A stretch of 64,000 bases of DNA from an uncultured Anaerolineae bacterium (GTDB lineage Bacteria; Chloroflexota; Anaerolineae; Anaerolineales; Villigracilaceae). The notes beneath the pieces are model-generated. The model had not been told where the DNA came from. It made no database searches and worked only from the letters and a program-made list of their open reading frames with translations. Positions 43,809 to 51,586 of the stretch are shown piece after piece (the first letter of the stretch is position 1; every line of letters starts with the position of its first letter). The stretch spans positions 1 through 64,000 of the forward strand of contig CAILYI010000211.1 in the NCBI GenBank assembly GCA_903838415.1. The letters run 5' to 3'. A program made the position numbers and the translations under genes.

Positions 43809-45269
43809 ATGAGAGAAAATGCCACTATGCCAAAGCATACCAATCAACTACGCAATCAAATGGAAGAGAAGGAAAAACGGGCGGCAGAATTAATCCTTGC
43901 CAACAAAGAACTCGCCTTTCAGAATGAAGAGAAAGAAAAACGGGCAGCAGAATTAATCCTCGCCAACAAAGAACTCGCCTTTCAGAATGAAGAAAAAGAA
44001 AAACGGGCGGCAGAATTAATCCTTGCCAATAAAGAACTCGCCTTTCAGAATGAAGAAAAAGAAAAACGGGCGGCAGAATTAATCCTCGCCAACAAAGAAC
44101 TCGCCTTTCAGAATGAAGAGAAAGAAAAACGGGCGGCGGAATTAATCCTCGCCAACGAAGATATTGTTCGCCGCCTGCAAAACATTCATGCGCTGCATAA
44201 AATTGATCAAGCCATCGTAGGCAGCCTGGACTTGAATCTGACCTTACACGTTGTCCTTGAACAAGCTATGGCCGAGTTACATGTAAGCGCCGCGGCCATC
44301 TTGCTTTTAAATCCATATTCCCCAATATTAGAATTCGCCGCTGGTATTGGCTTTCGGAGTAAAGCGATTGAGCGTTCACGCCTGCGGCTGGGTGAGGGAC
44401 TCGGCGGGCGCGCCGCGTTGGAAGAAAGGACAACGAGCATCATCAATCTGCCTGAGAACCGCGATCAATTTGTCCGCGCCCCGCTTCTGGCAAATGAAGA
44501 ATTCATCACTTACTTTAGTACACCGCTCATTGTCAAAGGTCAAGTCAAGGGTGTTTTAGAAGTCTTTCATCGCTCCCCGTTTATACCCGATCAGGATTGG
44601 CTGAATTTTCTTGAGGTTCTGGCTGGACAAACCGCCATTGCCGTAGATAGCGCCACTCTTCTTTCTAAATTACAACGTTCCAATAGAGAGTTATTCAATG
44701 CATATGATTCCACGATTGAAGGCTGGTCACATGCACTGGATTTGCGCGACAAAGAGACTGAAGGTCACACACAGCGCGTTACGGAAATGACAATGCGACT
44801 TGCACGCGCTGCAGAAATCACCGAAGAAGAATTGGTACACATTCGACGTGGTGCGCTCTTGCACGATATTGGGAAGATGGGCGTACCCGACTACATCCTT
44901 CTCAAGCCAGATAAACTGACCAACGAAGAATGGATTTCCATGCGCAAACATCCCATTTTTGCCTTTGAATTACTGTCGCCTATTGCGTACTTACGCCCTG
45001 CGCTAGATATTCCATATTGTCACCACGAAAAATGGGATGGGAGCGGTTATCCACGCGGGCTAAAGGGCGAGCAAATCCCACTGGTGGCGCGTCTTTTCTC
45101 GATAATAGATGTATGGGACGCTCTTCGCTCTGACCGCCCCTATCGTCAAAGTTGGTCAAAGGAGAAAGTAATAGAACACATCCAATCACTCTCTGGAACT
45201 CACTTTGATCCGAAGGCGGTAGATTTGTTCTTGAAGATGATCAACGAAGATGATTCCGACTCGTTGTAA
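43809..45269 (+). CDS. GAF and HD-GYP domain protein with five 21-residue coiled-coil repeats
   Basis: A 486-residue signalling protein. Residues about 18-120 are five copies of the 21-residue EEKEKRAAELILANKELAFQN unit (abbreviated), a heptad-rich coiled coil. A GAF domain (about 130-290) follows, then an HD-GYP domain (about 305-480) with HALDLRDKETEGHTQRV, LLHDIGKMGVPD and HHEKWDGSGYPRGLKG, the residues expected of an active c-di-GMP phosphodiesterase. Other starts at 43803 (GTG) and 43827 (ATG) are possible; no strong ribosome-binding site decides. It sits in the repeat-rich accessory region. Confidence 0.9.
   Translation: MRENATMPKHTNQLRNQMEEKEKRAAELILANKELAFQNEEKEKRAAELILANKELAFQNEEKEKRAAELILANKELAFQNEEKEKRAAELILANKELAFQNEEKEKRAAELILANEDIVRRLQNIHALHKIDQAIVGSLDLNLTLHVVLEQAMAELHVSAAAILLLNPYSPILEFAAGIGFRSKAIERSRLRLGEGLGGRAALEERTTSIINLPENRDQFVRAPLLANEEFITYFSTPLIVKGQVKGVLEVFHRSPFIPDQDWLNFLEVLAGQTAIAVDSATLLSKLQRSNRELFNAYDSTIEGWSHALDLRDKETEGHTQRVTEMTMRLARAAEITEEELVHIRRGALLHDIGKMGVPDYILLKPDKLTNEEWISMRKHPIFAFELLSPIAYLRPALDIPYCHHEKWDGSGYPRGLKGEQIPLVARLFSIIDVWDALRSDRPYRQSWSKEKVIEHIQSLSGTHFDPKAVDLFLKMINEDDSDSL
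43863..44160 (+). repeat. 63-bp tandem repeat, five units, inside the HD-GYP gene
   Basis: Each unit encodes EEKEKRAAELILANKEL plus AFQN. Copies differ by a few silent changes such as ctcgcc/cttgcc, so the array is recent or homogenised and could vary in length between strains. Confidence 0.85.
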
Positions 45270-45311
45270 AATCAAAAGCGGCTTTCCTCGTACGATTGTC
45301 CAATGACTGAC

Positions 45312-45374
45312 CAGAATGCTTTACTGATGAACCAGGATTCATCAACGATGGACCATAATGCTTCGTTGGCCTGG
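45312..45374 (+). repeat. 21-bp repeat block (3 units) before module B
   Basis: Units start at 45312, 45333 and 45354: CAGAATGCTTTACTGATG, CAGGATTCATCAACGATG and CATAATGCTTCGTTGGCC. Same family as at 41750-41896 and 16.6 kb. Confidence 0.75.
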
Positions 45375-45397
45375 CGGCCAGCGGCCCTTCGGGAACC

Positions 45398-45572
45398 TTT
45401 GATTTTGCTTGCATTGGGGGTGGCGTTCGTTGTAAAATAATCTCATTAACGGTGGGCAGTGAGTTTGCCGGGTTTTCCGGCAGCGGTCTGGGCGGATTAG
45501 TTTTATTTCACGATATGTAATTTTGGTTAAACGGATTCGATTACTTGAGCAGATGCGATAACGCGTAGATGT
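45398..45572 (+). promoter_or_regulatory. Dispersed promoter/leader module, copy B
   Basis: TTGCAT (45409-45414), 18 bases, TAAAAT (45433-45438), then GGTGGGCAGTGA, a GCCGG-GTTTT-CCGGC hairpin, GCGGTCTGGGCGGATTAG, and a tail TTGAGCAGATGCGATAACGC. It is nearly identical to copies C and D. It lies about 150 bases upstream of the HXXEE membrane protein gene. I see no gene in 45270-45724. Confidence 0.72.
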
Positions 45573-45724
45573 ACGCCAGGTCGGTTGTTTCGCGGAAATA
45601 TTTCCAACCGGATGCTTTTCGACGGTAGCACCTGCAAGGATACACATTCGCCGCGTCCCTTTCAAGCACATGCTATTAACGTCAGCCGTTTGCCTATCAA
45701 TGATAGAAACAGGAGTGTAAAACT

Positions 45725-46324
45725 ATGACTACTGGCTTAAATAATGAAAAGGGAATCTCAAATACTTTTTCGCATTTTAACAGCCAAATACCTTTGCAAA
45801 TAGCACTACTTTTCGCCCCACTCGCTTATTGTTTTCACCAGATAGAAGAAAGTACTGGCTCGTTCAGAACCTGGAGACTCAGGCATTTTCCAAACAACAA
45901 TTCCCTGCCAGTTGAATATGTTTTTGTTATCGTAACGGCACTGACGCTTTTTCTAATTATTTTGTTCTCAATCCGAAAGAGCAAACCCACTGCCCAATTC
46001 GTTGTATTATTTCTCATGGCTACGCAAGTTCAAAACGCGCTTTATCATGTTAGCGCAGGGGTTTATTTCACGGATTATAGCCCAGGCACAATAACTGCTT
46101 TATTGCTGTATCTGCCCGTCAATTTCTATATTGTTACAAAAGCAATCAGTGAAGGTTGGCTCACCAAGTCAACCATTTTGGCTATTTTTATTTTGGCCGG
46201 GATCATGTTTTGGGCTTTCGAGTTATTGGGTCCTGCCTTGATAGCGATATTTTTCGGATTGGGGCTGGTATATGTAATTGCTTCAGAATTAAGAACGAAT
46301 TCCCAGAAACAGAGGCCGCTTTAA
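45725..46324 (+). CDS. HXXEE-type integral membrane protein
   Basis: A 199-residue membrane protein with about six hydrophobic segments. The family pattern His-x-x-Glu-Glu appears as FHQIEES near residue 38, and a second conserved stretch QNALYHV lies near residue 100. Members are membrane proteins with a putative metal or substrate site; function unknown. Base composition is visibly more AT-rich than the flanking core genes. Translated from the ATG at 45725; the TAA at 46324 is followed by a hairpin at 46376-46406. Confidence 0.75.
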   Translation: MTTGLNNEKGISNTFSHFNSQIPLQIALLFAPLAYCFHQIEESTGSFRTWRLRHFPNNNSLPVEYVFVIVTALTLFLIILFSIRKSKPTAQFVVLFLMATQVQNALYHVSAGVYFTDYSPGTITALLLYLPVNFYIVTKAISEGWLTKSTILAIFILAGIMFWAFELLGPALIAIFFGLGLVYVIASELRTNSQKQRPL

Positions 46325-46375
46325 CATCTTTTTTGGCATGCTTGATTTATACGGACAAGTCCCGTTTGTTAAAAA

Positions 46376-46406
46376 GGTGCCAGTCATCTTTAAGATGACT
46401 GGCACC
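46376..46406 (+). terminator. Hairpin after the HXXEE gene
   Basis: A 13-bp perfect stem GGTGCCAGTCATC with GATGACTGGCACC around a five-base loop. The U tract is weak, so termination strength is uncertain. Confidence 0.6.
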
Positions 46407-46424
46407 TGGCTTTCGCGGCGCGCG

Positions 46425-46480
46425 CGTAATGCTTTGTTGGTGAATGGTGGACGATGAACAATAATGCTTCACTGATCGAC
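46425..46480 (+). repeat. 21-bp repeat remnants before module C
   Basis: CGTAATGCTTTGTTGGTGAA (46425-46445) and AATAATGCTTCACTGATC (46460-46480) match the 21-bp family. The 14 bases between them are two-thirds of a unit, showing 7-bp steps. Confidence 0.65.
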
Positions 46481-46580
46481 CTTTGATTTTGCTTGCACCG
46501 GGGGTGGCGTTCGTTGTACAATAATTTCATCAGTGGTGGGCAGTGATTTGGGGGGGACGGTTTTATTTCCCAGTAAATGG
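46481..46580 (+). promoter_or_regulatory. Dispersed promoter/leader module, copy C (shortened)
   Basis: TTGCAC (46493-46498), 18 bases, TACAAT (46517-46522), then GGTGGGCAGTGAT. The hairpin and GCGGTCTGGG core present in the other copies are missing, and the sequence resumes at GGTTTTATTTCCCAG. So the hairpin segment can be lost while the promoter stays. About 150 bases upstream of the next lipoprotein gene. Confidence 0.65.
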
Positions 46581-46727
46581 ATAGACACCCAAGGCTGGGA
46601 CGCTGTGCTCCAGCCCTTGCTTTTCGTCTTGCCCCCCGCATCAAACCTTATGTCATTGGACAACGAGAAAATCTTAGCAGAATTCAGACTGGCACATTCA
46701 AGCTTTTCTTACCCAAAGGAGCATAAA

Positions 46728-47153
46728 ATGAAGAAAGTCTTGATTTTATGGGTAGCAGGCATCTTGCTCTTGACCGCCTGCGCAGCCCCTGTTTCCTCCA
46801 GGATGGTAATCACATTTACTGTTGACGAAAAATGCACAATGCAGGGACCAACTACAATCGCAGCCGATAAGGTTATCCCCGTGGACATCGTTGGAAATAT
46901 CAAGGAACGCGGCAATATCGGTTTGGCAATTTTAACCCTTGACCCAGGCAAAACAATAAAAGATCTTCAGGCCCTGCAATCTGCGGACCAACCATCCTGG
47001 TCGCAAAAAATAGCTTTCTACAGCTTTCCATCAGACGACAAACCCTATTCAATAGATTTAAGCGTATCTCACGGTCCGATCTACTTCGTATGTTTTTATG
47101 ATTCTCCCGTAACGAAGATAGGGGCTTTGGGACCGGTGGAAGTAAAAGAATAG
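46728..47153 (+). CDS. Small lipoprotein of unknown function
   Basis: A 141-residue lipoprotein: signal peptide MKKVLILWVAGILLLTAC with lipobox LLTAC, then a compact domain rich in beta strands with two Cys (residues about 42 and 125). AAGGAG seven bases upstream fixes the ATG; a longer open frame is ignored. Other parts, such as VITFTVDEKCTMQGPTTIAAD, recall cupredoxin-like surface proteins, but I cannot confirm a family. It lies downstream of module C. Confidence 0.75.
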   Translation: MKKVLILWVAGILLLTACAAPVSSRMVITFTVDEKCTMQGPTTIAADKVIPVDIVGNIKERGNIGLAILTLDPGKTIKDLQALQSADQPSWSQKIAFYSFPSDDKPYSIDLSVSHGPIYFVCFYDSPVTKIGALGPVEVKE

Positions 47154-47207
47154 TCGCGGCAAGGTTTCTGTGTTGAAGCCTGCGGTTTGGATTATTGTTT
47201 GATGGAT

Positions 47208-47277
47208 CATAGTGCTTTACCGCCAAACCGTGAACCATGAACGATGAACGGTGGACGATAGTGCTTCATTGATCGAC
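47208..47277 (+). repeat. 21-bp repeat block before module D
   Basis: Units at 47208-47228, 47229-47249 and 47257-47277; the first and last keep the core AGTGCTT. The seven bases GGTGGAC (47250-47256) between the second and third equal one-third of a unit. Confidence 0.7.
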
Positions 47278-47452
47278 TTTTGATTTTGCTTGCATGGGGG
47301 GCGGCGTTCGTTGTACAATAATCTCATTAGCGGTGGGTAGGGTTTTTGCCGGGTCTTCCGGCAGCGGTCTGGGTGGATTGGTTTTATTTCCCGATATGTG
47401 GTTTTTGTTATTCAATTCGATGATTTGAGCAGATTCGATAACGCGCAGATGG
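47278..47452 (+). promoter_or_regulatory. Dispersed promoter/leader module, copy D
   Basis: TTGCAT (47290-47295), 18 bases, TACAAT (47314-47319), GGTGGGTAGG, hairpin TGCCGG-GTCT-TCCGGCA, GCGGTCTGGGTGGATTGG, TTTATTTCCCGATATG, and TTGAGCAGATTCGATAACGC. This is the most complete copy. It lies about 125 bases before the unrecognised gene at 47577. No gene is seen in 47154-47576. Confidence 0.72.
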
Positions 47453-47576
47453 ATTCATTTTGTTTTGAACAGGATGGTATGCGGGGTCTGCTCGGTAACG
47501 GGCAGCTCTATCGCGATGGCGGCTGAATGCAGTATAGTTTTCCGATTTTTGTTAATCGAAAGTTAAAGGAGAAACA

Positions 47577-48746
47577 ATGACCACAGTCAATGCAACTTTT
47601 CACATTCCAAAACTTATCGAACAAGGTTTATCAAATGGAACTTATGAACGAATAGGCGGGGTAATACGTGAAGCAAATTCTAAACAGATTGTTGCTTGGT
47701 TGCGTGAAGGGAGTGATGCGGGCAAGGTATTAGAGTCAGTTTTGCCGAATGTGGGGGCTGTGTCCGGCATTCTTAATCTGGCAGTTTCAACAATTGGCTT
47801 TGCTGTCGTTCTAAAACGCTTAGGAGTCATTGAACTACAACTTCAACAAGCTCAAGAAGTTCTCCAAACAATTGGTTATAAGATTGATTTATCTTTTTAT
47901 GCTAACTTTCGTTCCGCGCTCGATTTAGCAATCAATGCTTTTACAATGGACAACTCTGAAAACCGCAAAATGAGTGCAATACAAGCGATTAATCGTTTTT
48001 TGGAAGCAGAACATCACTATACCAACCTCACAGATATAGAAATTAGCAATGGCAGTCAGGTGGCTGATGAATACTTATCAACATTGTGCTTAGCCTATGT
48101 TACTGAAGTGCGTTGCTATTTGGAATTAGAGGAGATTAATACTGCACGCCGTCGTTTGCAAGAAGGTATCGCTATACTTCGACCACGTTTTGAAAAGTAT
48201 ATCAGCACTTTATTGACATCAAACCCAGCTGCCTATTTGCACCCAAGCCTAAAGGAACAGGTAGGGCTAAAACGCTTGACTAAAGTTTATCAATGGTTAG
48301 AACCAAAGTTAGATGAGAGCGATGTGTTTGAATTGCAACGAGAAAATTTATTCAAATTAGCTCAAAACCCCAGTGAGTGGACAAATTCACTCCCACAAGC
48401 GATTAGTATACCGAAAGAAAGTAGTACAGCATTGGCAAATGTGTTTAATGGTTTAGCCAAACAATCGAAAAAGCTTATAGAGACCTTACCATCAAAGTCG
48501 AAAACGCACGTTAGTACTTCTAAAGCAGTAACGTCATCTTTCGAAACAGATATTTATGGTCGTTTGCCAGCAATAATTGAATTAATAGAAACGCTGGTTG
48601 AAGATGATAATCGTTTGGCGATGTATGAATCAGAAATAGAGGCAATACATCGGGTAGGAATGAGTTTTCAAGAGTGGCGGCAATTGACGCCTTCGTCTAC
48701 TACCCAAGAAAATGGAGCGGATTTAATTTACATCACTATCTCATAG
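47577..48746 (+). CDS. Unrecognised 389-residue protein with a hydrophobic helical segment
   Basis: A predicted soluble or membrane-touching protein of unknown family. A hydrophobic stretch rich in Gly and Val (VGAVSGILNLAVSTIGFAVVL) occupies about residues 58-80, followed by a helical heptad region (LGVIELQLQQAQEVLQTIG), suggesting membrane insertion or oligomerisation. The rest is helical and charged, with no cysteine-rich or catalytic motif that I can see. ATG at 47577 has AAAGGAG upstream. Codon use and base composition are much more AT-rich than the core genes, which points to recent transfer. Directly downstream of repeat and module D. Confidence 0.8.
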   Translation: MTTVNATFHIPKLIEQGLSNGTYERIGGVIREANSKQIVAWLREGSDAGKVLESVLPNVGAVSGILNLAVSTIGFAVVLKRLGVIELQLQQAQEVLQTIGYKIDLSFYANFRSALDLAINAFTMDNSENRKMSAIQAINRFLEAEHHYTNLTDIEISNGSQVADEYLSTLCLAYVTEVRCYLELEEINTARRRLQEGIAILRPRFEKYISTLLTSNPAAYLHPSLKEQVGLKRLTKVYQWLEPKLDESDVFELQRENLFKLAQNPSEWTNSLPQAISIPKESSTALANVFNGLAKQSKKLIETLPSKSKTHVSTSKAVTSSFETDIYGRLPAIIELIETLVEDDNRLAMYESEIEAIHRVGMSFQEWRQLTPSSTTQENGADLIYITIS

Positions 48747-48818
48747 TCGAATTAAAACGCGCCCAATTATGGCCCGCTGGACAATTGCTCACCCTACCGC
48801 ATAGCCCGCACTGGTGAG

Positions 48819-48894
48819 TGCATCGTATGTAATGGCGATTACATCGTATGTAATTGACATTACATACGATGTAACGGTCATTACATACGATGCA
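48819..48894. promoter_or_regulatory. 76-bp inverted array of four operator-like sites
   Basis: Four copies of TTACAT-cgt/acg-ATGTAA or close variants, themselves palindromic, with centres near 48825, 48845, 48867 and 48888, i.e. 20-22 bp apart. The first two and last two are inverted around a four-base centre (48855-48858), so the whole segment can fold into a long hairpin. This could be a cooperative operator array, a terminator-like hairpin of the preceding gene, or a replication/transfer site. It lies 80 bases past the 389-residue gene. Confidence 0.7.
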
Positions 48895-48987
48895 ATGACG
48901 ATTGCAAAGCATGCTACGACGTGGGAAACGTGTCAATCAGGCCAAAATGCCTGAATATCAACCCCAAACGCCAAAAAAGGAGAGGAA

Positions 48988-49344
48988 ATGGCGAAGAATC
49001 AGTCAATCCGCATCCGTCCTTTCGTTCTGCAAAACGACATGGAAGCCTTCATCGCCCTGCAAGCCATCCCCAATTACACCCCCGCCAATACTGCCTACAC
49101 CCAATCCACCCTGCAAACCAACCTCGATGCCATGAACGCTGCCCGGCAGTTGGAAATCAACACGCAAAACGCGCTGGATGCCGCGCGCGACGCCGCAGCC
49201 GCCGCAGAGTGGAATTTCCATAACGGCATGCTGGGGGCCAAAGACCAGGTCATCGCGCAGTTTGGCGACGACTCGAACGAGGTGCAGGCCATGGGGCTTA
49301 AGAAGAAGTCCGAGCGCGCCCGGCCCACCCGCAAGAGCGCGTAA
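48988..49344 (+). CDS. Small Ala-rich helical protein, hypothetical
   Basis: A 118-residue protein, long helices with repeated Ala (DAARDAAAAAEWNF), ending in GDDSNEVQAMGLKKKSERARPTRKSA. The end matches a small hypothetical family known from Chloroflexota, Cyanobacteria and other environmental phyla, function unknown. ATG at 48988 has AAGGAGAGG at good spacing. Its base composition is back to the GC-rich norm, so it marks the right edge of the AT-rich accessory region. Confidence 0.72.
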   Translation: MAKNQSIRIRPFVLQNDMEAFIALQAIPNYTPANTAYTQSTLQTNLDAMNAARQLEINTQNALDAARDAAAAAEWNFHNGMLGAKDQVIAQFGDDSNEVQAMGLKKKSERARPTRKSA

Positions 49345-49540
49345 ACAGCTCAACACAAAATCCCGGTCTGCCAACACAGGCCGGGGTTTTCCTTTTTCGG
49401 GCCAGGTTTGACGCTACTGCAAAAACCTTCTTACCCACAAAGGGTGCGAAGGAATACCAAGAAAAATCTTTAATGCCTTTCCTTTGTGTCACTTGTGTTT
49501 AATAAAACCGCGATAATCCGTGGCGAAAAAAGCAATTGCA

Positions 49541-49606
49541 CCACAGATAAGAGCAGATGAACGAAGATGTTTTTCAAAATCTGCTTTTATCCGCGTTCAT
49601 CTGTGG
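49541..49606. repeat. CCACAGAT...ATCTGTGG imperfect inverted repeat
   Basis: CCACAGATAAGAGCAGATGA pairs imperfectly with the segment ending GCGTTCATCTGTGG. The element resembles the one around 18756-18831. The stretch 49345-49806 holds this and no gene I can support; a TATAAT at 49755-49760 may be the thiolase promoter. Confidence 0.6.
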
Positions 49607-49806
49607 TGAATAATCCCAATCGCATCACACATCAACACCAATGAACGCCGCGTTATTCGTGGCTGATTTGGGTTTCGCTCGTAGCCCAGGCCGCAAAACC
49701 CTTGCCCCGCAGAAGATATCTGAGCAGTATTAAGAAAGTTGTGAGTGCCCCGATTATAATTAGGAGGCCAAAGCAAGTCTCGTAACCCAACACCAGAGGA
49801 GAAGCC

Positions 49807-51012
49807 ATGTCAAAAGAAACCGAAGCGGTTATCCTTTCCGCTGCGCGTACGCCCATTGGCAAGTTTCAGGGCGCACTGAGCGGAATCCCGGCCCCCAAAC
49901 TGGGGGCACTCGCCGTCAAAGCGGCGGTCGAACGCGCCGGGTTGCAAAACCCCGCCGAAATCGACGAAGTCTTGATGGGCAACGTCATCCAGGCCGGGGA
50001 GGGCCAGGCCCCAGCCCGTCAGGCCATGATCTTCGCCGGGCTGCCCGCCAGCGTCAGCGCCACCACGCTCAACAAAGTGTGCGGCTCCGGGCTAAAAGCT
50101 GCCATGTTTGCCGCGCAGGCCATCCGCGCGGGCGACGGGCAGCTTTTTGTGGCGGGCGGCATGGAAAGCATGTCGCGCGCGCCCTACCTGATCAACGGAC
50201 GCAGCGGCGAACTGCGCTATGGGCACACCCAGCTGACCGACGCCCTGCTGACCGACGGCCTGTGGGATCCCTTCGAAGATTGGGGCATGGGCAACTCCGC
50301 CGATTTCATCGCCGAGGAATACCAGGTGACGCGCGAGGCCATGGATCGCTTCGCGCTGGAAAGCCATCAGAAAGCGGTGGCGGCCCAGGATGCGGGCAAA
50401 TTCAAAGCGGAGATTGCGCCGGTTGAATTGAAGGGGCGCAAGGGCGAGATTTCGCTGCTGGATACGGATGAAGGCCCGCGCCGCGACGCCTCGTTGGAAG
50501 GACTGGCCCGGCTCAAACCGGCCTTCCGTCCGGATGGGCGCGTCACCGCCGGGAACGCCTCCACGCTCAACGACGGGGCGGCGGCCGCCGTCATCGCCAG
50601 CCGCGCCTACGCTGAAGCGCACGGACTCAAACCCCTGGCGCGCATCGTGGCCTACGGGCAGGCCGCGCTCGAATCCAAGCGGCTGTTCGCCGCCCCGGCC
50701 CAGGCCATCCCCAAAGTGCTCGCCAAAGCCGGTTGGACGCTGGCCGAGGTGGATTTGATCGAACTGAACGAGGCCTTCGCCGCGCAAGTGCTGTCCAATG
50801 GCTACGAACTGGCCGATCAGGGCTGGGATTGGGCCAAAGTCAACGTCAACGGGGGCGGCATCTCGCTCGGGCATCCGATCGGCGCCAGCGGCGCGCGGCT
50901 GATTGCCACGCTCGTCTACGCCCTGCAAGATCGCGGCCTGCGGCGCGGAGTGGCCAGTCTGTGCCTGGGCGGCGGCGAAGCCGTGGCCATGGCCATCGAA
51001 ATCGAATCATAA
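49807..51012 (+). CDS. Acetyl-CoA acetyltransferase (thiolase)
   Basis: A 401-residue thiolase that condenses or cleaves acyl-CoA units. Catalytic sites are visible: [10 protein letters not shown] (Cys near 90), [10 protein letters not shown] (His near 356) and the last Cys-Leu-Gly-Gly-Gly (near 386). Length is standard for acetyl-CoA acetyltransferase (AtoB/PhaA-like) and degradative thiolases. GAGGAG ribosome-binding site. It heads a plus-strand operon with a DinB-like protein, GMC oxidoreductase and cytochrome-b5-like protein, which fits lipid or steroid metabolism. Confidence 0.95.
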   Translation: MSKETEAVILSAARTPIGKFQGALSGIPAPKLGALAVKAAVERAGLQNPAEIDEVLMGNVIQAGEGQAPARQAMIFAGLPASVSATTLNKVCGSGLKAAMFAAQAIRAGDGQLFVAGGMESMSRAPYLINGRSGELRYGHTQLTDALLTDGLWDPFEDWGMGNSADFIAEEYQVTREAMDRFALESHQKAVAAQDAGKFKAEIAPVELKGRKGEISLLDTDEGPRRDASLEGLARLKPAFRPDGRVTAGNASTLNDGAAAAVIASRAYAEAHGLKPLARIVAYGQAALESKRLFAAPAQAIPKVLAKAGWTLAEVDLIELNEAFAAQVLSNGYELADQGWDWAKVNVNGGGISLGHPIGASGARLIATLVYALQDRGLRRGVASLCLGGGEAVAMAIEIES

Positions 51013-51043
51013 CGACCTTGCACCGTCAAATAGGAGCAACCCA

Positions 51044-51532
51044 TTGACCCCCGAAGAACGCAAACTCAAAATTGAACAGTATGGCGCCGGTTTCGCCCTG
51101 CTCGAAGAAACCCTGCAAAGCATTCCACGCCAGGCCTGGCAGTTCAAACCCGCCCCAACCGAATGGAGCATCCACGAAATCATCATCCACATCGCGGATA
51201 GCGAAACCAACGCCGCTTTGCGCGCGCGCCTGCTGGCGGCAGAACTAGGCCGCCCGCTGATGGCCTACGATCAGGATAAATGGGCCGTGGAACTCAATTA
51301 TCCCCAACAGGATGTGGAGGACGCCCTGCAATTGACCAAATACGCCCGGCTGACGACCTACAAATGGCTAAAAACGCTGCCCGAGGCGGTCTTTGACCAC
51401 AGCGCCCTGCACCCTGAATATGACAAACCCTACACCTTCAACCTGTGGTTGAACATCTACGCCGGGCACATCCCCGGGCACGTCGAACAGATCAAGGGCA
51501 ATTACGCCGCCTGGAAACAAGCCAACGGCTAA
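51044..51532 (+). CDS. DinB-like (DUF664/YfiT fold) protein
   Basis: A 162-residue four-helix protein of the DinB/YfiT superfamily, whose members bind a divalent metal and include thiol-dependent enzymes. Putative metal ligands are His51 and His55-like residues in HEIIIHIADSE and the C-terminal HIPGHVEQI. The start codon is TTG at 51044 with AGGAG eight bases upstream; a longer open frame overlaps the thiolase and is ignored. Operon position links it to lipid-type metabolism; reaction unknown. Confidence 0.88.
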   Translation: MTPEERKLKIEQYGAGFALLEETLQSIPRQAWQFKPAPTEWSIHEIIIHIADSETNAALRARLLAAELGRPLMAYDQDKWAVELNYPQQDVEDALQLTKYARLTTYKWLKTLPEAVFDHSALHPEYDKPYTFNLWLNIYAGHIPGHVEQIKGNYAAWKQANG

Positions 51533-51586
51533 CTGGCCTGGCTCTCAACCACCGTCCGCTCCAGCACGAGAAAGGTTGGTAATCTG

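Noticed and set aside
41750-47277. CRISPR array
   Set aside because: The 21-bp units are contiguous, degenerate and without unique spacers; no cas gene is present.
49653-49805. Small membrane protein on the minus strand beside the thiolase
   Set aside because: A hydrophobic open frame of about 50 codons exists, but it has no ribosome-binding site, and it covers the likely thiolase promoter; support is insufficient.
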